This document shows, one piece after another, positions 1-6,406 of a stretch of DNA of 9,204 nt. Each line of letters starts with the position of its first letter. Positions within the stretch are counted from its first letter, which is position 1. The notes under the pieces were generated by a model. It was not told the DNA's origin. It did not search any database and worked only from the letters and a program-made list of their open reading frames with translations. The DNA comes from Streptosporangiaceae bacterium (lineage in GTDB: Bacteria; Actinomycetota; Actinomycetes; Streptosporangiales; Streptosporangiaceae), in assembly GCA_030039095.1 (NCBI GenBank), contig JASHQP010000776.1, forward strand, positions 1 to 9,204, written 5' to 3'. The translations under genes and the position numbers were made by a program.

Positions 1-714
1 CCGGTCGGCGTCGCCACCTGGGGCGGCTTCGTGTTCGCGCGCCTGGCCACCGCCGGGGCGCCGCTGCAGGACCAGCTGAACGGGGCGGACGGCCGGCTCG
101 CCGAGTACCCGCTGGAACAGCTTCGCACCGGGCACCGGCTGGTCTACCGGGTCGCCGCGAACTGGAAGGTGATCCTGGAGAACTACAACGAGTGCTACCA
201 CTGCGGTCCCGTCCACCCGGAGCTGTGCGAGCTCGTGCCGGCGTTCCGGCGCGGCGGCGGCGACCTCGACTGGGACGCCGGCATCCCGCACCGCGACGGT
301 GCCTACACGTTCACGCTGTCCGGCACGACCACCCGCGCTCCGTTCCCCGGACTCTCCGACCGGGCCCGAACGCGGCACGTGGGCGAGCTCGTGCTGCCCA
401 ACCTGATGCTGAGCCTGTCCGCCGACCACGTCGCGGCGTTCACGGTGTGGCCACACGACGCCGGGCACACGACAGTGGTCTGCGACTTCCTCTTCCATCC
501 CGACGAGCTCGCGCGTGCGGACTTCGACCCGGGGGATGCCGTCGCGTTCTGGGATCTCGTGAACAAGCAGGACTGGGCGATCTGCGAGCTGGTGCAGGAC
601 GGGATGCGCTCACGGATGTTCACGGCCGGCTACCTGGCCCCGATGGAGCAGCCGAGCGCCGACGTCGGACATTACGTCTCCAGCCGGCCGAGGACTGAGC
701 CGGTGGCCGGCTGA
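1..714 (+). CDS. Ring-hydroxylating oxygenase alpha subunit, C-terminal catalytic part (5' truncated by window)
   Basis: The frame is open from base 1, so the real start and the N-terminal Rieske [2Fe-2S] domain lie left of the window; the GTG at 31 is internal. The 237 visible residues are the SRPBCC-type catalytic domain of a Rieske non-heme iron oxygenase. The signature NWKVILENYNECYHCGPVHP supplies the two iron-binding histidines (codons 199-201 and 214-216). The third ligand is the Asp of the NKQDWAICELVQDGM segment (codon 571-573), a typical C-terminal helix. The family inserts oxygen into aromatic rings or demethylates quaternary amines, fed by a reductase or ferredoxin; no such partner is visible here. 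The closest remembered relatives are actinobacterial SRPBCC oxygenases similar to choline or glycine-betaine monooxygenases, so the substrate is open. The gene converges on the membrane-protein gene with only 12 bp between stops. Family assignment is secure. Confidence 0.93.
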   Translation, partial: PVGVATWGGFVFARLATAGAPLQDQLNGADGRLAEYPLEQLRTGHRLVYRVAANWKVILENYNECYHCGPVHPELCELVPAFRRGGGDLDWDAGIPHRDGAYTFTLSGTTTRAPFPGLSDRARTRHVGELVLPNLMLSLSADHVAAFTVWPHDAGHTTVVCDFLFHPDELARADFDPGDAVAFWDLVNKQDWAICELVQDGMRSRMFTAGYLAPMEQPSADVGHYVSSRPRTEPVAG

Positions 715-728
715 CCCGGCCGCTGGCT
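698..728. terminator. Two-way hairpin at convergent gene ends
   Basis: The core is GGCCGG (705-710), loop CTGAC, CCGGCC (716-721). The stem extends outward to 698-728, giving about 13 pairs in RNA if two G-U wobbles are allowed. The upstream TGA stop (712-714) falls in the loop, and the opposing TAG stop (727-729 on the other strand) touches the outer arm. There is no T-tract, as is common for actinobacterial terminators, so function is inferred from the stem and its position between convergent genes. Confidence 0.5.
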
Positions 729-1437
729 ATGCGACCGGCCCGGGACCCTGCCCGTACCCTTGCTGAACCGACGGGCCCGGGCCGATCGCGCCGACCAGCC
801 GGTAGTAGATCAGGGTCACGACCAGGGCAAGGAACGGCGCGACCAGTGTTCCGGAGATCACCGTGCCGAGCCCGCGGCTCAGCACGATCGGCAGCGCCGC
901 GAAGATGATCCCGATGATGATGTCCACCACGATCAGGATGATGAACACCAGCACCAGCGTGCCGAAGACGTGCCAGCCATGGCCGCGGACGAGCTGCCTG
1001 CTGCGCCCGAACGACGAGAGCGCCCCGCTCCGCTCGATGACGATGACCGGGATGATCACCGCCCAGATCGTGATCAGCCACAGGCCCGGGACGATGATCA
1101 GGATGAGCCCGATCGTGATCCCGATGCCGGCCAGGATGGACGCCCCGGCAACCGCCCAGATGTAAGGGGTGGCCGCGGACACGGTCTCCCCGATCGACAG
1201 GTCGGCGCGCCCGTCCCGCACGTCCTGGACGGCCTTGACGAGCGTGGCCTGCAGCAGGAAGGCCGCGAACAGCTCGACAATGGAGCCGAGCAGCGACCCG
1301 AAGACCCCGGCCAGCGAGAGCAAGCCCGCGACGATGGCCGCGGCCACGTAGATGATGAAGGCGATCGCGAGCAAGTGCCAGGCGTGCGCCTTGTACATGC
1401 TCCATGCCTCGCCGAGTACGCCCGACAGCGGATTCAT
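727..1437 (-). CDS. Polytopic membrane protein, GPDPase_memb/DUF975-like
   Basis: This 236-residue protein is largely hydrophobic, with about six membrane segments (roughly residues 22-45, 47-67, 93-116, 118-134, 156-182 and 192-212). A short charged loop, VQDVRDGRADLSIGE, follows the second segment. The loop ERSGALSSFGRSRQLVRGHGW (residues 135-155) resembles the E-R-x-G...R-S...L-V-R-G-x-W pattern of membrane proteins annotated as glycerophosphodiester phosphodiesterase membrane domain or DUF975-like. No catalytic GDPD domain is present, so the activity is unknown. The tail is Gly/Pro/Gln-rich. A GTG at 1491 would add 18 residues. I chose the ATG at 1437 because a good promoter ends 7 nt before it and the added residues (FFWSAPPRQRT) look unlike the family. 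There is no Shine-Dalgarno at either start, which suggests leaderless translation. Confidence 0.75.
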   Translation of the reverse strand: MNPLSGVLGEAWSMYKAHAWHLLAIAFIIYVAAAIVAGLLSLAGVFGSLLGSIVELFAAFLLQATLVKAVQDVRDGRADLSIGETVSAATPYIWAVAGASILAGIGITIGLILIIVPGLWLITIWAVIIPVIVIERSGALSSFGRSRQLVRGHGWHVFGTLVLVFIILIVVDIIIGIIFAALPIVLSRGLGTVISGTLVAPFLALVVTLIYYRLVGAIGPGPSVQQGYGQGPGPVA

Positions 1438-1444
1438 GGCCAAG

Positions 1445-1473
1445 ATCGTACGTTGGCGCGGGGGCGCTGACCA
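1445..1473 (-). promoter_or_regulatory. Promoter of the membrane-protein gene, placed for a leaderless mRNA
   Basis: Reading the minus strand, TGGTCA (1473-1468; 4 of 6 matches to TTGACA) is followed by a 17-bp spacer and TACGAT (1450-1445), a good actinobacterial -10. Seven bases separate the -10 from the ATG at 1437, so transcription should begin at or next to the start codon. No ribosome-binding site precedes that ATG, which agrees with a leaderless transcript. Confidence 0.5.
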
Positions 1474-1482
1474 GAAAAAGCA

Positions 1483-1513
1483 GGTGCGCACCCGGAGCGG
1501 CGCACGTGTGCGC
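1483..1513. repeat. Two adjacent GTGCGC-type palindromes
   Basis: GGTGCGCACC at 1483-1492 is a perfect 10-bp palindrome. GCGCAC-GT-GTGCGC at 1500-1513 has perfect 6-bp arms. Their centres are 19 bp apart. Both lie just upstream of the putative -35 of the membrane-protein gene and about 100 bp upstream of the divergent small gene. They could bind a regulator, but palindromes of G and C are frequent by chance in this base composition. Confidence 0.25.
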
Positions 1514-1562
1514 GGGCATGCGCTGGCTGGGTTTCCGCGATGTGAGGGCTAGCGTTGGGTCA

Positions 1563-1574
1563 CGGTCATGACCG
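1563..1574. promoter_or_regulatory. 12-bp perfect palindrome upstream of the small conserved gene
   Basis: CGGTCATGACCG is a perfect palindrome centred 37 bp before the ATG at 1606. Flanking GGGT (1557-1560) and ACCC (1575-1578) could extend it as a hairpin with a 2-nt bulge. A TAGCGT (1550-1555) that could serve as a -10 lies just upstream, so the palindrome would sit near the transcription start. No factor can be assigned. Confidence 0.25.
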
Positions 1575-1605
1575 ACCCGTAGCAGCCAGCCAGAATGGGG
1601 GAGAG

Positions 1606-1890
1606 ATGGCGTCTACGCTGGAGCAGGTCGCCGGTCTGCTGACCGAGGCAGGCGAGACGCACCATCGGGTGTACCGGATCGTGCAGGGAGCCGACGACGA
1701 CTGGGCGTCCTGGTATGCCTGGTGGCTGATCGAGCTCTCCGAGCTGCCGGCCCTGCTCGGCACCAGGCCCGTCCGCAGCGAGCTGGTCTACCTGCTGGTG
1801 AGCCTCGGCAAGCGGTACGCGGCCGAGGGCGCCGAAGAGCCATGGCAGTCCTACTACGCCAGCCGCATCATCGACCACTTCCGCGGCTAG
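1606..1890 (+). CDS. Conserved small protein of unknown function (94 aa)
   Basis: The ATG at 1606 has a clear ribosome-binding site (GGGGGAGAG, about 1597-1604) directly upstream; the ATG at 1555 in the same frame would add 17 poor residues and has no such site. The protein is acidic and Trp/Tyr-rich, with a dense block ETHHRVYRIVQGADDDWASW at residues 17-36 followed by LSELPALLG and RSELVYLLVSLGKRY. I recall this pattern from short hypothetical proteins in many bacteria, but I know no named domain. There is no signal peptide, membrane segment or cysteine motif, so it is probably a soluble, mostly helical cytoplasmic protein. It is transcribed apart from its neighbours: divergent from the membrane protein and convergent with tam. 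Its coding status is well supported; its function is unknown. Confidence 0.82.
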   Translation: MASTLEQVAGLLTEAGETHHRVYRIVQGADDDWASWYAWWLIELSELPALLGTRPVRSELVYLLVSLGKRYAAEGAEEPWQSYYASRIIDHFRG

Positions 1891-1952
1891 CGGGGAATCC
1901 AGTCAGTACGGGGAAACGCGTCAGCTGTATGCGCTGAGAGGGTTCCCCGCTA
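1888..1952. terminator. Convergent-gene inverted repeat containing both stop codons
   Basis: TAGCGGGGAA (1888-1897) and its exact reverse complement TTCCCCGCTA (1943-1952) begin and end with the TAG stops of the two convergent genes. A second copy of CGGGGAA at 1909-1915 can pair with the same right arm (1943-1949) and gives a tighter hairpin. Inside is a small stem TCAGC-TGTATGC-GCTGA (1921-1937). The sequence therefore offers two mutually exclusive stems with one shared arm. A two-way terminator is the simplest reading; there is no T-tract. Confidence 0.55.
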
Positions 1953-2741
1953 ACCCTGCTTAGGGGCGGTGGGGCGGGTGGCGGCGACGAAAACGCGGCG
2001 GAACGGGAGAACCGTGCCATAGGGGGCGGGCGGGTAGGCCGCGGCCATCCGGGCGCGGTACTCGTCGAGGAACTCCGCCGCCTGGTCCGGCTGCAGGGCG
2101 GCGAGCACCGGGCGGAGCCCGGTGCCCTTGTACCAGTCGAGAACCGGGTCCTTGCCGCGCAGCACGTGCAGGTACGTGGTCTCCCACGCGTCGACCTCGA
2201 GGCCGGCCCGGGCCAGCAGGTCCAGGTACTCGGCCGGGTCTCCCGCCTGCCGGTTCAGCGGGACGCCGGCCAGCAGGTCGCGCCAGCGATCGCCGCGGGC
2301 CATCTCACGCAGGGCCGCGTGACTGGGCTGGCCGAAGTTGCCGGGGACCTGGAACGCCAGCCAGCCGCCCGGCCCCAGGAAGCCGGCCCACCGGGCCACC
2401 ACGGCCAGGTGGTCGGGCACCCACTGCAGCACGGCGTTGGACACGATCACGTCCACTCGCCCGCCGGGCCGCCAGTCCCTGACGTCGCCGAGGGCGAAGC
2501 TGAGCCGCCCCTCGGCCGCGGCGGGCAGGGCCCGCGCCGCCTCGATCATCTCGGGCGAGCTGTCGATGCCGCGGACGACCGCGTGCGGCCACCGGCCGGC
2601 CAGCGTGGCGGTCAGCGTTCCGGGGCCGCAGCCGAGGTCGGCCACCTGGCGAGGATCCGCGGCGGCCACGCGCGCGAGGAGGTCGAGGAACGGCCGCGAT
2701 CGCTCGTCACCGAAGTGCTGGTACTGACCCGGATCCCACAT
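1950..2741 (-). CDS. tam: Trans-aconitate 2-methyltransferase
   Basis: This 263-residue class I SAM-dependent methyltransferase opens with MWDPGQYQHFGDERSRPF, the characteristic N-terminus of Tam. Motif I, DLGCGPGT, is at residues 35-42; the ribose-binding acidic residue is D60 in GIDSSPEMI. The SNAVLQWVPDH segment (101-111) and the C-terminal RRVFVAA strand also match the family. Length is close to the roughly 250 residues of Escherichia coli Tam. The enzyme methylates trans-aconitate, a spontaneous isomer of cis-aconitate that inhibits aconitase, and so protects the citric acid cycle; it is cytosolic. The ATG has an AGGAG ribosome-binding site (2752-2748) with 6-nt spacing. A near-consensus promoter and two operators lie upstream. 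In S. coelicolor tam is divergent from its regulator tamR; here the divergent gene is instead a flavin monooxygenase. Confidence 0.9.
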   Translation of the reverse strand: MWDPGQYQHFGDERSRPFLDLLARVAAADPRQVADLGCGPGTLTATLAGRWPHAVVRGIDSSPEMIEAARALPAAAEGRLSFALGDVRDWRPGGRVDVIVSNAVLQWVPDHLAVVARWAGFLGPGGWLAFQVPGNFGQPSHAALREMARGDRWRDLLAGVPLNRQAGDPAEYLDLLARAGLEVDAWETTYLHVLRGKDPVLDWYKGTGLRPVLAALQPDQAAEFLDEYRARMAAAYPPAPYGTVLPFRRVFVAATRPTAPKQG

Positions 2742-2795
2742 GCCCGTCTCCTGCCCGGCCGCGCCCCGGCGGCCCGTTCCGGCCCTTCGTATAAG

Positions 2796-2813
2796 TATCT
2801 CGATGTCAAGCTA
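2796..2813. promoter_or_regulatory. MarR/TamR-like operator, copy 1
   Basis: TATCTCGATGTCAAGCTA contains the 12-bp core CTCGATGTCAAG (2799-2810), one base different from the core CTTGATGTCAAG of the other two copies. The core is an inverted repeat CTTGA-N2-TCAAG. On the tam side it covers the predicted transcription start, so bound protein would block tam initiation. Confidence 0.6.
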
Positions 2814-2841
2814 TTATTGGCGCGCTAAATCTTGATGTCAA
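2813..2841 (-). promoter_or_regulatory. tam promoter, near consensus
   Basis: On the minus strand, TTGACA (2841-2836, perfect -35) is followed by a 17-bp spacer and AATAAT (2818-2813, 5 of 6 matches to TATAAT). The predicted start at about 2806 leaves a leader of about 65 nt before the tam ATG. The -35 hexamer is part of operator copy 2 and the start point lies in operator copy 1, a classic repressor layout. Confidence 0.65.
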
Positions 2842-2845
2842 GAGA
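2828..2845. promoter_or_regulatory. MarR/TamR-like operator, copy 2
   Basis: CTTGATGTCAAG (2831-2842) is an exact copy of the core found at 5682-5693. Its centre is 32 bp from copy 1, close to three helical turns, so two bound dimers would lie on one face of the DNA. It overlaps the tam -35 box and lies 56 bp before the monooxygenase start at 2899, so it is suited to control both divergent genes. Confidence 0.65.
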
Positions 2846-2855
2846 TTGGGGTGGA

Positions 2856-2870
2856 CGGCGGTTGCCGCCG
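2856..2870 (+). other. Short hairpin in the monooxygenase leader
   Basis: CGGCGG-TTG-CCGCCG is a perfect 6-bp stem with a 3-nt loop, 28 nt before the preferred GTG start at 2899. It could affect translation or mRNA stability, or be chance in GC-rich DNA. If translation actually began at the GTG at 2851 the hairpin would be coding. Confidence 0.25.
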
Positions 2871-2898
2871 GTATGCCCGCTCTGGCAGTGTTTCGTGC

Positions 2899-3999
2899 GT
2901 GAGCGGCCGGCTCCCCGTTCCCCTGTCCGTGCTCGACCTGTGCCCGGTGCCGGCCGGGGAACCGGCCGCCGAGGCGCTGCGCCGGAGCGTCGACCTGGCG
3001 CAGCACGCCGAGCGGTGGGGGATGCGGCGGTACTGGGTCGCCGAGCACCACAACATGCCGGGCATCGCCAGCGCGGCGCCGGCGGTGCTCGCGGGCCGCA
3101 TCGCGTCGGCCACGTCGAAGATCAGGGTCGGCTCGGGCGGCGTGATGCTGCCGAACCACGCGCCGCTGACCGTGGCGGAGCAGTTCGGGACGCTCGAGGC
3201 GATGCATCCGGGGCGGATCGACCTGGGGATCGGGCGGGCTCCCGGCACGGACAAGGCGACCGCGCGGGCGCTGCGGCGCGGCGCCGACGGGCTGGCGCCC
3301 GGGGACTTCGCCGCCCAGCTCGGGGAGCTGCGGGGCTACTTCGCCGACCGCGCCGGGGCTGACGGCTCGGCCGGCCAGATCCGCGCGATCCCCGCGGAAG
3401 GCAACGAGCCCGACGTGTGGCTGCTCGGGTCCACCGGTTACAGCGCCGAGCTGGCGGGAGAGCTCGGCCTGCCGTTCGCGTTCGCGTACCACTTCAGCCC
3501 GGCGAACGCGCGGCCCGCGCTCGCGCTGTACCGCCGGGCCTTCACGCCGTCGGCCCGGCTGGCGGAGCCGTACTGCCTCATCAGCGTGTCCGTGCTGTGC
3601 GCGCAGGACAGCGCGGCTGCGCGGTGGCTGCACGGCTCGTCGCGCCTGTCCGCGCTGCGTCTTCGCGCCGGGCGCCCGTCCACGCTGCCGAGCCCGGACG
3701 AGGCCGCGCGGCGCGCTTACTCGGCGGCCGAGCAGGACGTGATCGCCGAGGCGACCGCGTCCCACGTCGTCGGCGACCCCGCCGCGGTGACCGGGTCGCT
3801 GGCCCGGCTGATCGCGACCACCGGCGCCGACGAGCTGATGGTCACCACCAGCACGTTCGGGCACGCCGACCGGATCGCCAGCTACGACCTGCTCGCCCGG
3901 GCGGCCTCGCTAGAGGCCCTTCCCGCGGTAGCTGCGGAACAGGTCGTCCATGCCGGACGTCCCGGTCATGGCGGGGTTCCCGCCGAAGGACTGGGGTAG
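2899..3999 (+). CDS. Luciferase-like (LLM class) flavin-dependent monooxygenase
   Basis: The 366-residue protein has the bacterial-luciferase TIM-barrel signatures: [10 protein letters not shown] (residues 8-17), [11 protein letters not shown] (45-55), [20 protein letters not shown] (78-97) and [14 protein letters not shown] (105-118). This places it in the single-chain LLM group with YhbW/MsnO8-like relatives. Such enzymes use reduced FMN and O2; no flavin reductase is encoded nearby, so reduced flavin would come from elsewhere. I chose the GTG at 2899 because homologues begin just before the [10 protein letters not shown] strand; the GTG at 2851 would add 16 unusual residues. Neither start has a strong ribosome-binding site. 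The last 29 residues (338-366) lie antisense to the end of the phosphoesterase gene, and the family fold looks complete before them, so the tail is probably a recent extension. Operator copies 1 and 2 lie upstream. Confidence 0.86.
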   Translation: MSGRLPVPLSVLDLCPVPAGEPAAEALRRSVDLAQHAERWGMRRYWVAEHHNMPGIASAAPAVLAGRIASATSKIRVGSGGVMLPNHAPLTVAEQFGTLEAMHPGRIDLGIGRAPGTDKATARALRRGADGLAPGDFAAQLGELRGYFADRAGADGSAGQIRAIPAEGNEPDVWLLGSTGYSAELAGELGLPFAFAYHFSPANARPALALYRRAFTPSARLAEPYCLISVSVLCAQDSAAARWLHGSSRLSALRLRAGRPSTLPSPDEAARRAYSAAEQDVIAEATASHVVGDPAAVTGSLARLIATTGADELMVTTSTFGHADRIASYDLLARAASLEALPAVAAEQVVHAGRPGHGGVPAEGLG

Positions 4000-5529
4000 C
4001 GGCGGGTAGTTCACCGGCTCCGGGGACACCGACTGCACGCTGTCGGCCGAGCAGATGTCGGCGGGGTCGAAGGACGCGGTGCCCTCGAGCACCTGCAGCA
4101 GCGACTCCGACGGCGCGCTGATCGCCGGGCCGATCACGTCCGAGCTCGTCGGGATCTGTGACGGCGGCACCGCGTAGCGCTCGGGCACCGGGTGGGGGAG
4201 CAGGACGTCCCGCAGGTTCCTGGCGTGCCGGTCCCGGGCGGTCAGCGGGCTGAGGCCGAAGGTCGACTCGATCAGCGCGAGACTCGAACAGTGCTCGAAC
4301 GGGCCGTCGTGCACGACCCGGTGCGGCAGGGCCAGGTTGGTCACCACGATCCCGGGGACGCGGAAGCCAAGCTGACGGTAGTTGGGGTAGAGCTGGCCGT
4401 CGGTCGGTGTGCTGCTGTCACCGGCGTGCATGACGTCCGCCGGGCTGGTGTCGTCGATGACCTGCGGCGGTGGCACGTGGTCGTAGAAACCTCCCCACTC
4501 GTCGAACGTCACGATGAAGACCGTGTCGTCGAGAAGGCCGTTGTCGGCGACCGCGTGGTAGGCGTCGGCGATGAACCGCTCGCCGAGCCGGATGTCGCCC
4601 TGCGGGTGGTCGTCGCCCGACGTCCCGGTCGTCTCGTTGTAAAAGGCCGGGTCGATGTAGCTCACGTTCGGCAGCGTGCCGTTGCGGCAGGCGTCCACGA
4701 ACGACGTCCCGGAGGACAGCGCGGCGGTGGACGCATTGGCGTCGGAGAACGGGTGCATGAACGCCTGGTATTTGAATGTCGCGCCGGGCTCGATTCCCGG
4801 GCTGGCCCACAGGGCGAGGAACGGCGCGTCCTGGTAGTAGTAGCCGCCGGTGGGGATGCCGCTGGAGTTCGGGATCGGGGAGAGCTGATCCCAGATCGTC
4901 GGCAGCGTCGACGGCACGAACGAGTTGTGGTCCCGGTCGGTCTGCGCCGCGTGCTGGTAGAAGCGGTTCGGGTAGGTCTCGGCCGCGATCGCGCAGAAGT
5001 AGCGGTCCAGAGTCGTGTAGCTCTCCGCGAGCGCTCCGGTGACCGGAAGGTCGGGCGCTGCCTTGCGGGCCCCGCCGGGGTGGACGTTGGTGTAGTACCC
5101 GATCGGGAACGTGTTCGCCGCGGCGGGAATCACGCCCGGGTTATCGGCGATTTCCCCCGGCCGCTGAAGGAAGCCGTTCATCTTGCCGTAGTTGTACTCG
5201 ACGAGCCAGCCTTCCCAGCTGTGGTCCGGGTCGCTGTACCCGCAGCCCTGGAAGTCGGGCGCCAGCGGGTAGTTCGGGTACGTGTTGCCGTCCACCGCCG
5301 ACAGGTACGTGAGGTCGTGCTGGCCGTCGGCACCCGGCAGCCAGCCCAGGAAGTGGTCGAACGAGCGATTCTCCATCATCAGGACGACGATGTGACGGAT
5401 GCCCTGCGAGCCGTTGGCGCGAACCGCGGGTGACGCATTGGCAACGGCCTGGTTGAGCAGGTCGGTGCCGGTGATGGCGAGGCCGGACGAGGCGGCCGCG
5501 ATCTGCAGGAACTTACGGCGCGAAAACAT
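3910..5529 (-). CDS. Tat-exported phospholipase C / phosphoesterase family protein
   Basis: This 539-residue protein starts with a textbook twin-arginine signal, MFSRRKFLQ, then a hydrophobic stretch and a plausible AxA-type cleavage site near ANA (residues 30-32). The mature part carries the PF04185-type motifs of non-haemolytic phospholipase C and acid-phosphatase-A-like enzymes: [16 protein letters not shown] (47-62), [16 protein letters not shown] (183-198), [17 protein letters not shown] (304-320), [14 protein letters not shown] (342-355) and [16 protein letters not shown] (411-426). The E/N and D/H residues in these motifs match the family's metal and phosphate sites. It should act outside the cytoplasm on phospholipids or other phosphodiesters. 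A GTG at 5640 would add 37 residues before the Tat motif; I prefer the ATG at 5529 because the twin arginines then sit at positions 4-5. No strong ribosome-binding site precedes it; a TACCAT ends 6 nt upstream, hinting at leaderless expression. The stop lies inside the convergent monooxygenase gene. Confidence 0.9.
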   Translation of the reverse strand: MFSRRKFLQIAAASSGLAITGTDLLNQAVANASPAVRANGSQGIRHIVVLMMENRSFDHFLGWLPGADGQHDLTYLSAVDGNTYPNYPLAPDFQGCGYSDPDHSWEGWLVEYNYGKMNGFLQRPGEIADNPGVIPAAANTFPIGYYTNVHPGGARKAAPDLPVTGALAESYTTLDRYFCAIAAETYPNRFYQHAAQTDRDHNSFVPSTLPTIWDQLSPIPNSSGIPTGGYYYQDAPFLALWASPGIEPGATFKYQAFMHPFSDANASTAALSSGTSFVDACRNGTLPNVSYIDPAFYNETTGTSGDDHPQGDIRLGERFIADAYHAVADNGLLDDTVFIVTFDEWGGFYDHVPPPQVIDDTSPADVMHAGDSSTPTDGQLYPNYRQLGFRVPGIVVTNLALPHRVVHDGPFEHCSSLALIESTFGLSPLTARDRHARNLRDVLLPHPVPERYAVPPSQIPTSSDVIGPAISAPSESLLQVLEGTASFDPADICSADSVQSVSPEPVNYPPLPQSFGGNPAMTGTSGMDDLFRSYRGKGL

Positions 5530-5678
5530 CCCATAATGGTAGGCCGCAAAGGCGGACAAAAGCTCCCCGATAACGCGACGATCTGAAGAAGCTATGGCGA
5601 AATCTGCGGGCGGCGGGCCGAGTCCCGGCGCCCGCGCCACTTCCCCCGGGCGGTGCCGGTGCCGTAGGATCGCAGATA

Positions 5679-5696
5679 TAGCTTGATGTCAAGATA
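5679..5696. promoter_or_regulatory. MarR/TamR-like operator, copy 3
   Basis: TAGCTTGATGTCAAGATA contains the core CTTGATGTCAAG at 5682-5693, identical to copy 2. It ends 19 bp before the VOC gene's GTG. A TAGGAT (5665-5670) that fits an actinobacterial -10 lies just upstream, which would put this operator immediately after the transcription start; no good -35 goes with it. On the other strand the core again provides TTGACA, but no matching -10 is apparent, so control of the divergent phosphoesterase gene is uncertain. The rest of the 183-bp gap (5530-5712) shows no further signal I can support. Confidence 0.65.
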
Positions 5697-5712
5697 ACTT
5701 TGGGAGCCCCGG

Positions 5713-6084
5713 GTGATCCATCACGTCCAGCTGGCCTGCCCGCCCGGCTGTGAGGACACGCTGCGTGAGTTCTACGGCGGAGTGCTGGGCATGCAGGAAC
5801 TGGCCAAGCCGCCGGTGCTGGCCGCCCGCGGCGGCTGCTGGTTCCGCGGGGACGGCATCGAACTGCACCTCGGCGTGGAGCAGGACTTCCGCCCGGCCCG
5901 CAAGGCGCATCCGGGCCTGCTGGTCCGTAACCTGGACGCCTGGGCCGGCCGGCTCCGCGCCGCGCACTCCCCTGTGTACTTCGATGAGGATTACCCAGGC
6001 ATGCGCCGCTTCTACAGCGAGGACCCGCTCGGCAACAGGCTGGAGTTCCTCGAACCCATCGACGAGGGGGGCGAGCACCCGTGA
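5713..6084 (+). CDS. VOC-family (glyoxalase/bleomycin-resistance fold) protein
   Basis: The 123-residue protein has the paired beta-alpha-beta-beta-beta layout of the vicinal-oxygen-chelate superfamily: MIHHVQLACP, LREFYGGVLGM (residues 17-27), ELHLGV (50-55), HPGLLVRNLD (66-75) and DPLGNRLEFLEP (104-115). Likely metal ligands are H4 or H3, H66 and E111, as expected for a metal-dependent isomerase, lyase or dioxygenase. Substrates vary too widely in this family to name one. The GTG start has GGGAG (5702-5706) with 6-nt spacing. The gene opens a three-gene operon: its TGA overlaps the next gene's GTG in the sequence GTGA (6081-6084), a sign of translational coupling. Operator copy 3 lies just upstream. 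Confidence 0.88.
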   Translation: MIHHVQLACPPGCEDTLREFYGGVLGMQELAKPPVLAARGGCWFRGDGIELHLGVEQDFRPARKAHPGLLVRNLDAWAGRLRAAHSPVYFDEDYPGMRRFYSEDPLGNRLEFLEPIDEGGEHP

Positions 6085-6395
6085 TCCGCAACGTCGTGGT
6101 CGGGCGGCTGCGCCAGCCCGATGATCCGGCTCAGCAGGCGGCGGACGCCGCGCTGCTGGAAGAGGGGCTGGCGGGAATCGCCGCGCTCCGGTTTCCGGGA
6201 ATGCTCGCGATGAACGTGGGACACGACCTGGGGCTGCGCGACGGCGGCTGGAATTTCGCGATCACGAATGACTGGGCAGACGCCGATTCGTACCGCGTCT
6301 ACGACGCGGACGAGGAGCACAACCGGCTGCGCCGCGAGATCTTCGCGAAGATCTGCCAGGACATCGCCCGCGTTCAGATAGACGTGCCCGGCTGA
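6081..6395 (+). CDS. Dabb-like (stress-responsive alpha/beta-barrel) small protein
   Basis: The 104-residue protein begins MIRNVVVGRL and contains LAMNVGHDLGLRDGGWNFAI, NDWADADSYRVYDADEEHNR and RREIFAKICQDIARVQIDV, the beta-alpha-beta plan of ferredoxin-like Dabb proteins (PF07876). Members form dimeric barrels; some are cyclases or decarboxylases, many have no known activity. Many Dabb proteins begin MIRHVV with a histidine; here residue 4 is Asn. Translation is coupled to the upstream VOC gene by a 4-bp overlap, and only 11 bp separate its stop from the next start. Linkage suggests it handles the same small molecule as its two neighbours. An ABM-type monooxygenase-like dimer is a less likely alternative. 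Confidence 0.8.
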   Translation: MIRNVVVGRLRQPDDPAQQAADAALLEEGLAGIAALRFPGMLAMNVGHDLGLRDGGWNFAITNDWADADSYRVYDADEEHNRLRREIFAKICQDIARVQIDVPG

Positions 6396-6406
6396 CGAGG
6401 GGCGTG

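Noticed and set aside
620..1519. Open frame on - (299 codons) overlapping the membrane-protein gene
   Set aside because: Its translation is Arg/Ala/His-rich low-complexity sequence; the neighbouring frame gives a coherent six-helix membrane protein.
2851..2898. Upstream GTG start for the luciferase-like monooxygenase
   Set aside because: The added 16 residues ([12 protein letters not shown]...) are unlike the family, no ribosome-binding site precedes it, and it sits 8 bp from operator copy 2. It is not fully excluded.
4192..5433. Long open frame on + (413 codons) opposite the phosphoesterase gene
   Set aside because: It is rich in Arg, Val, Gly and Asp with no domain, and the opposite strand encodes a clear PF04185 enzyme with a Tat signal. 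It is a GC-rich shadow frame.
5530..5640. N-terminal extension of the phosphoesterase from a GTG at 5640
   Set aside because: It would bury the twin-arginine motif behind 37 non-conserved residues; the ATG at 5529 gives a normal Tat signal peptide.
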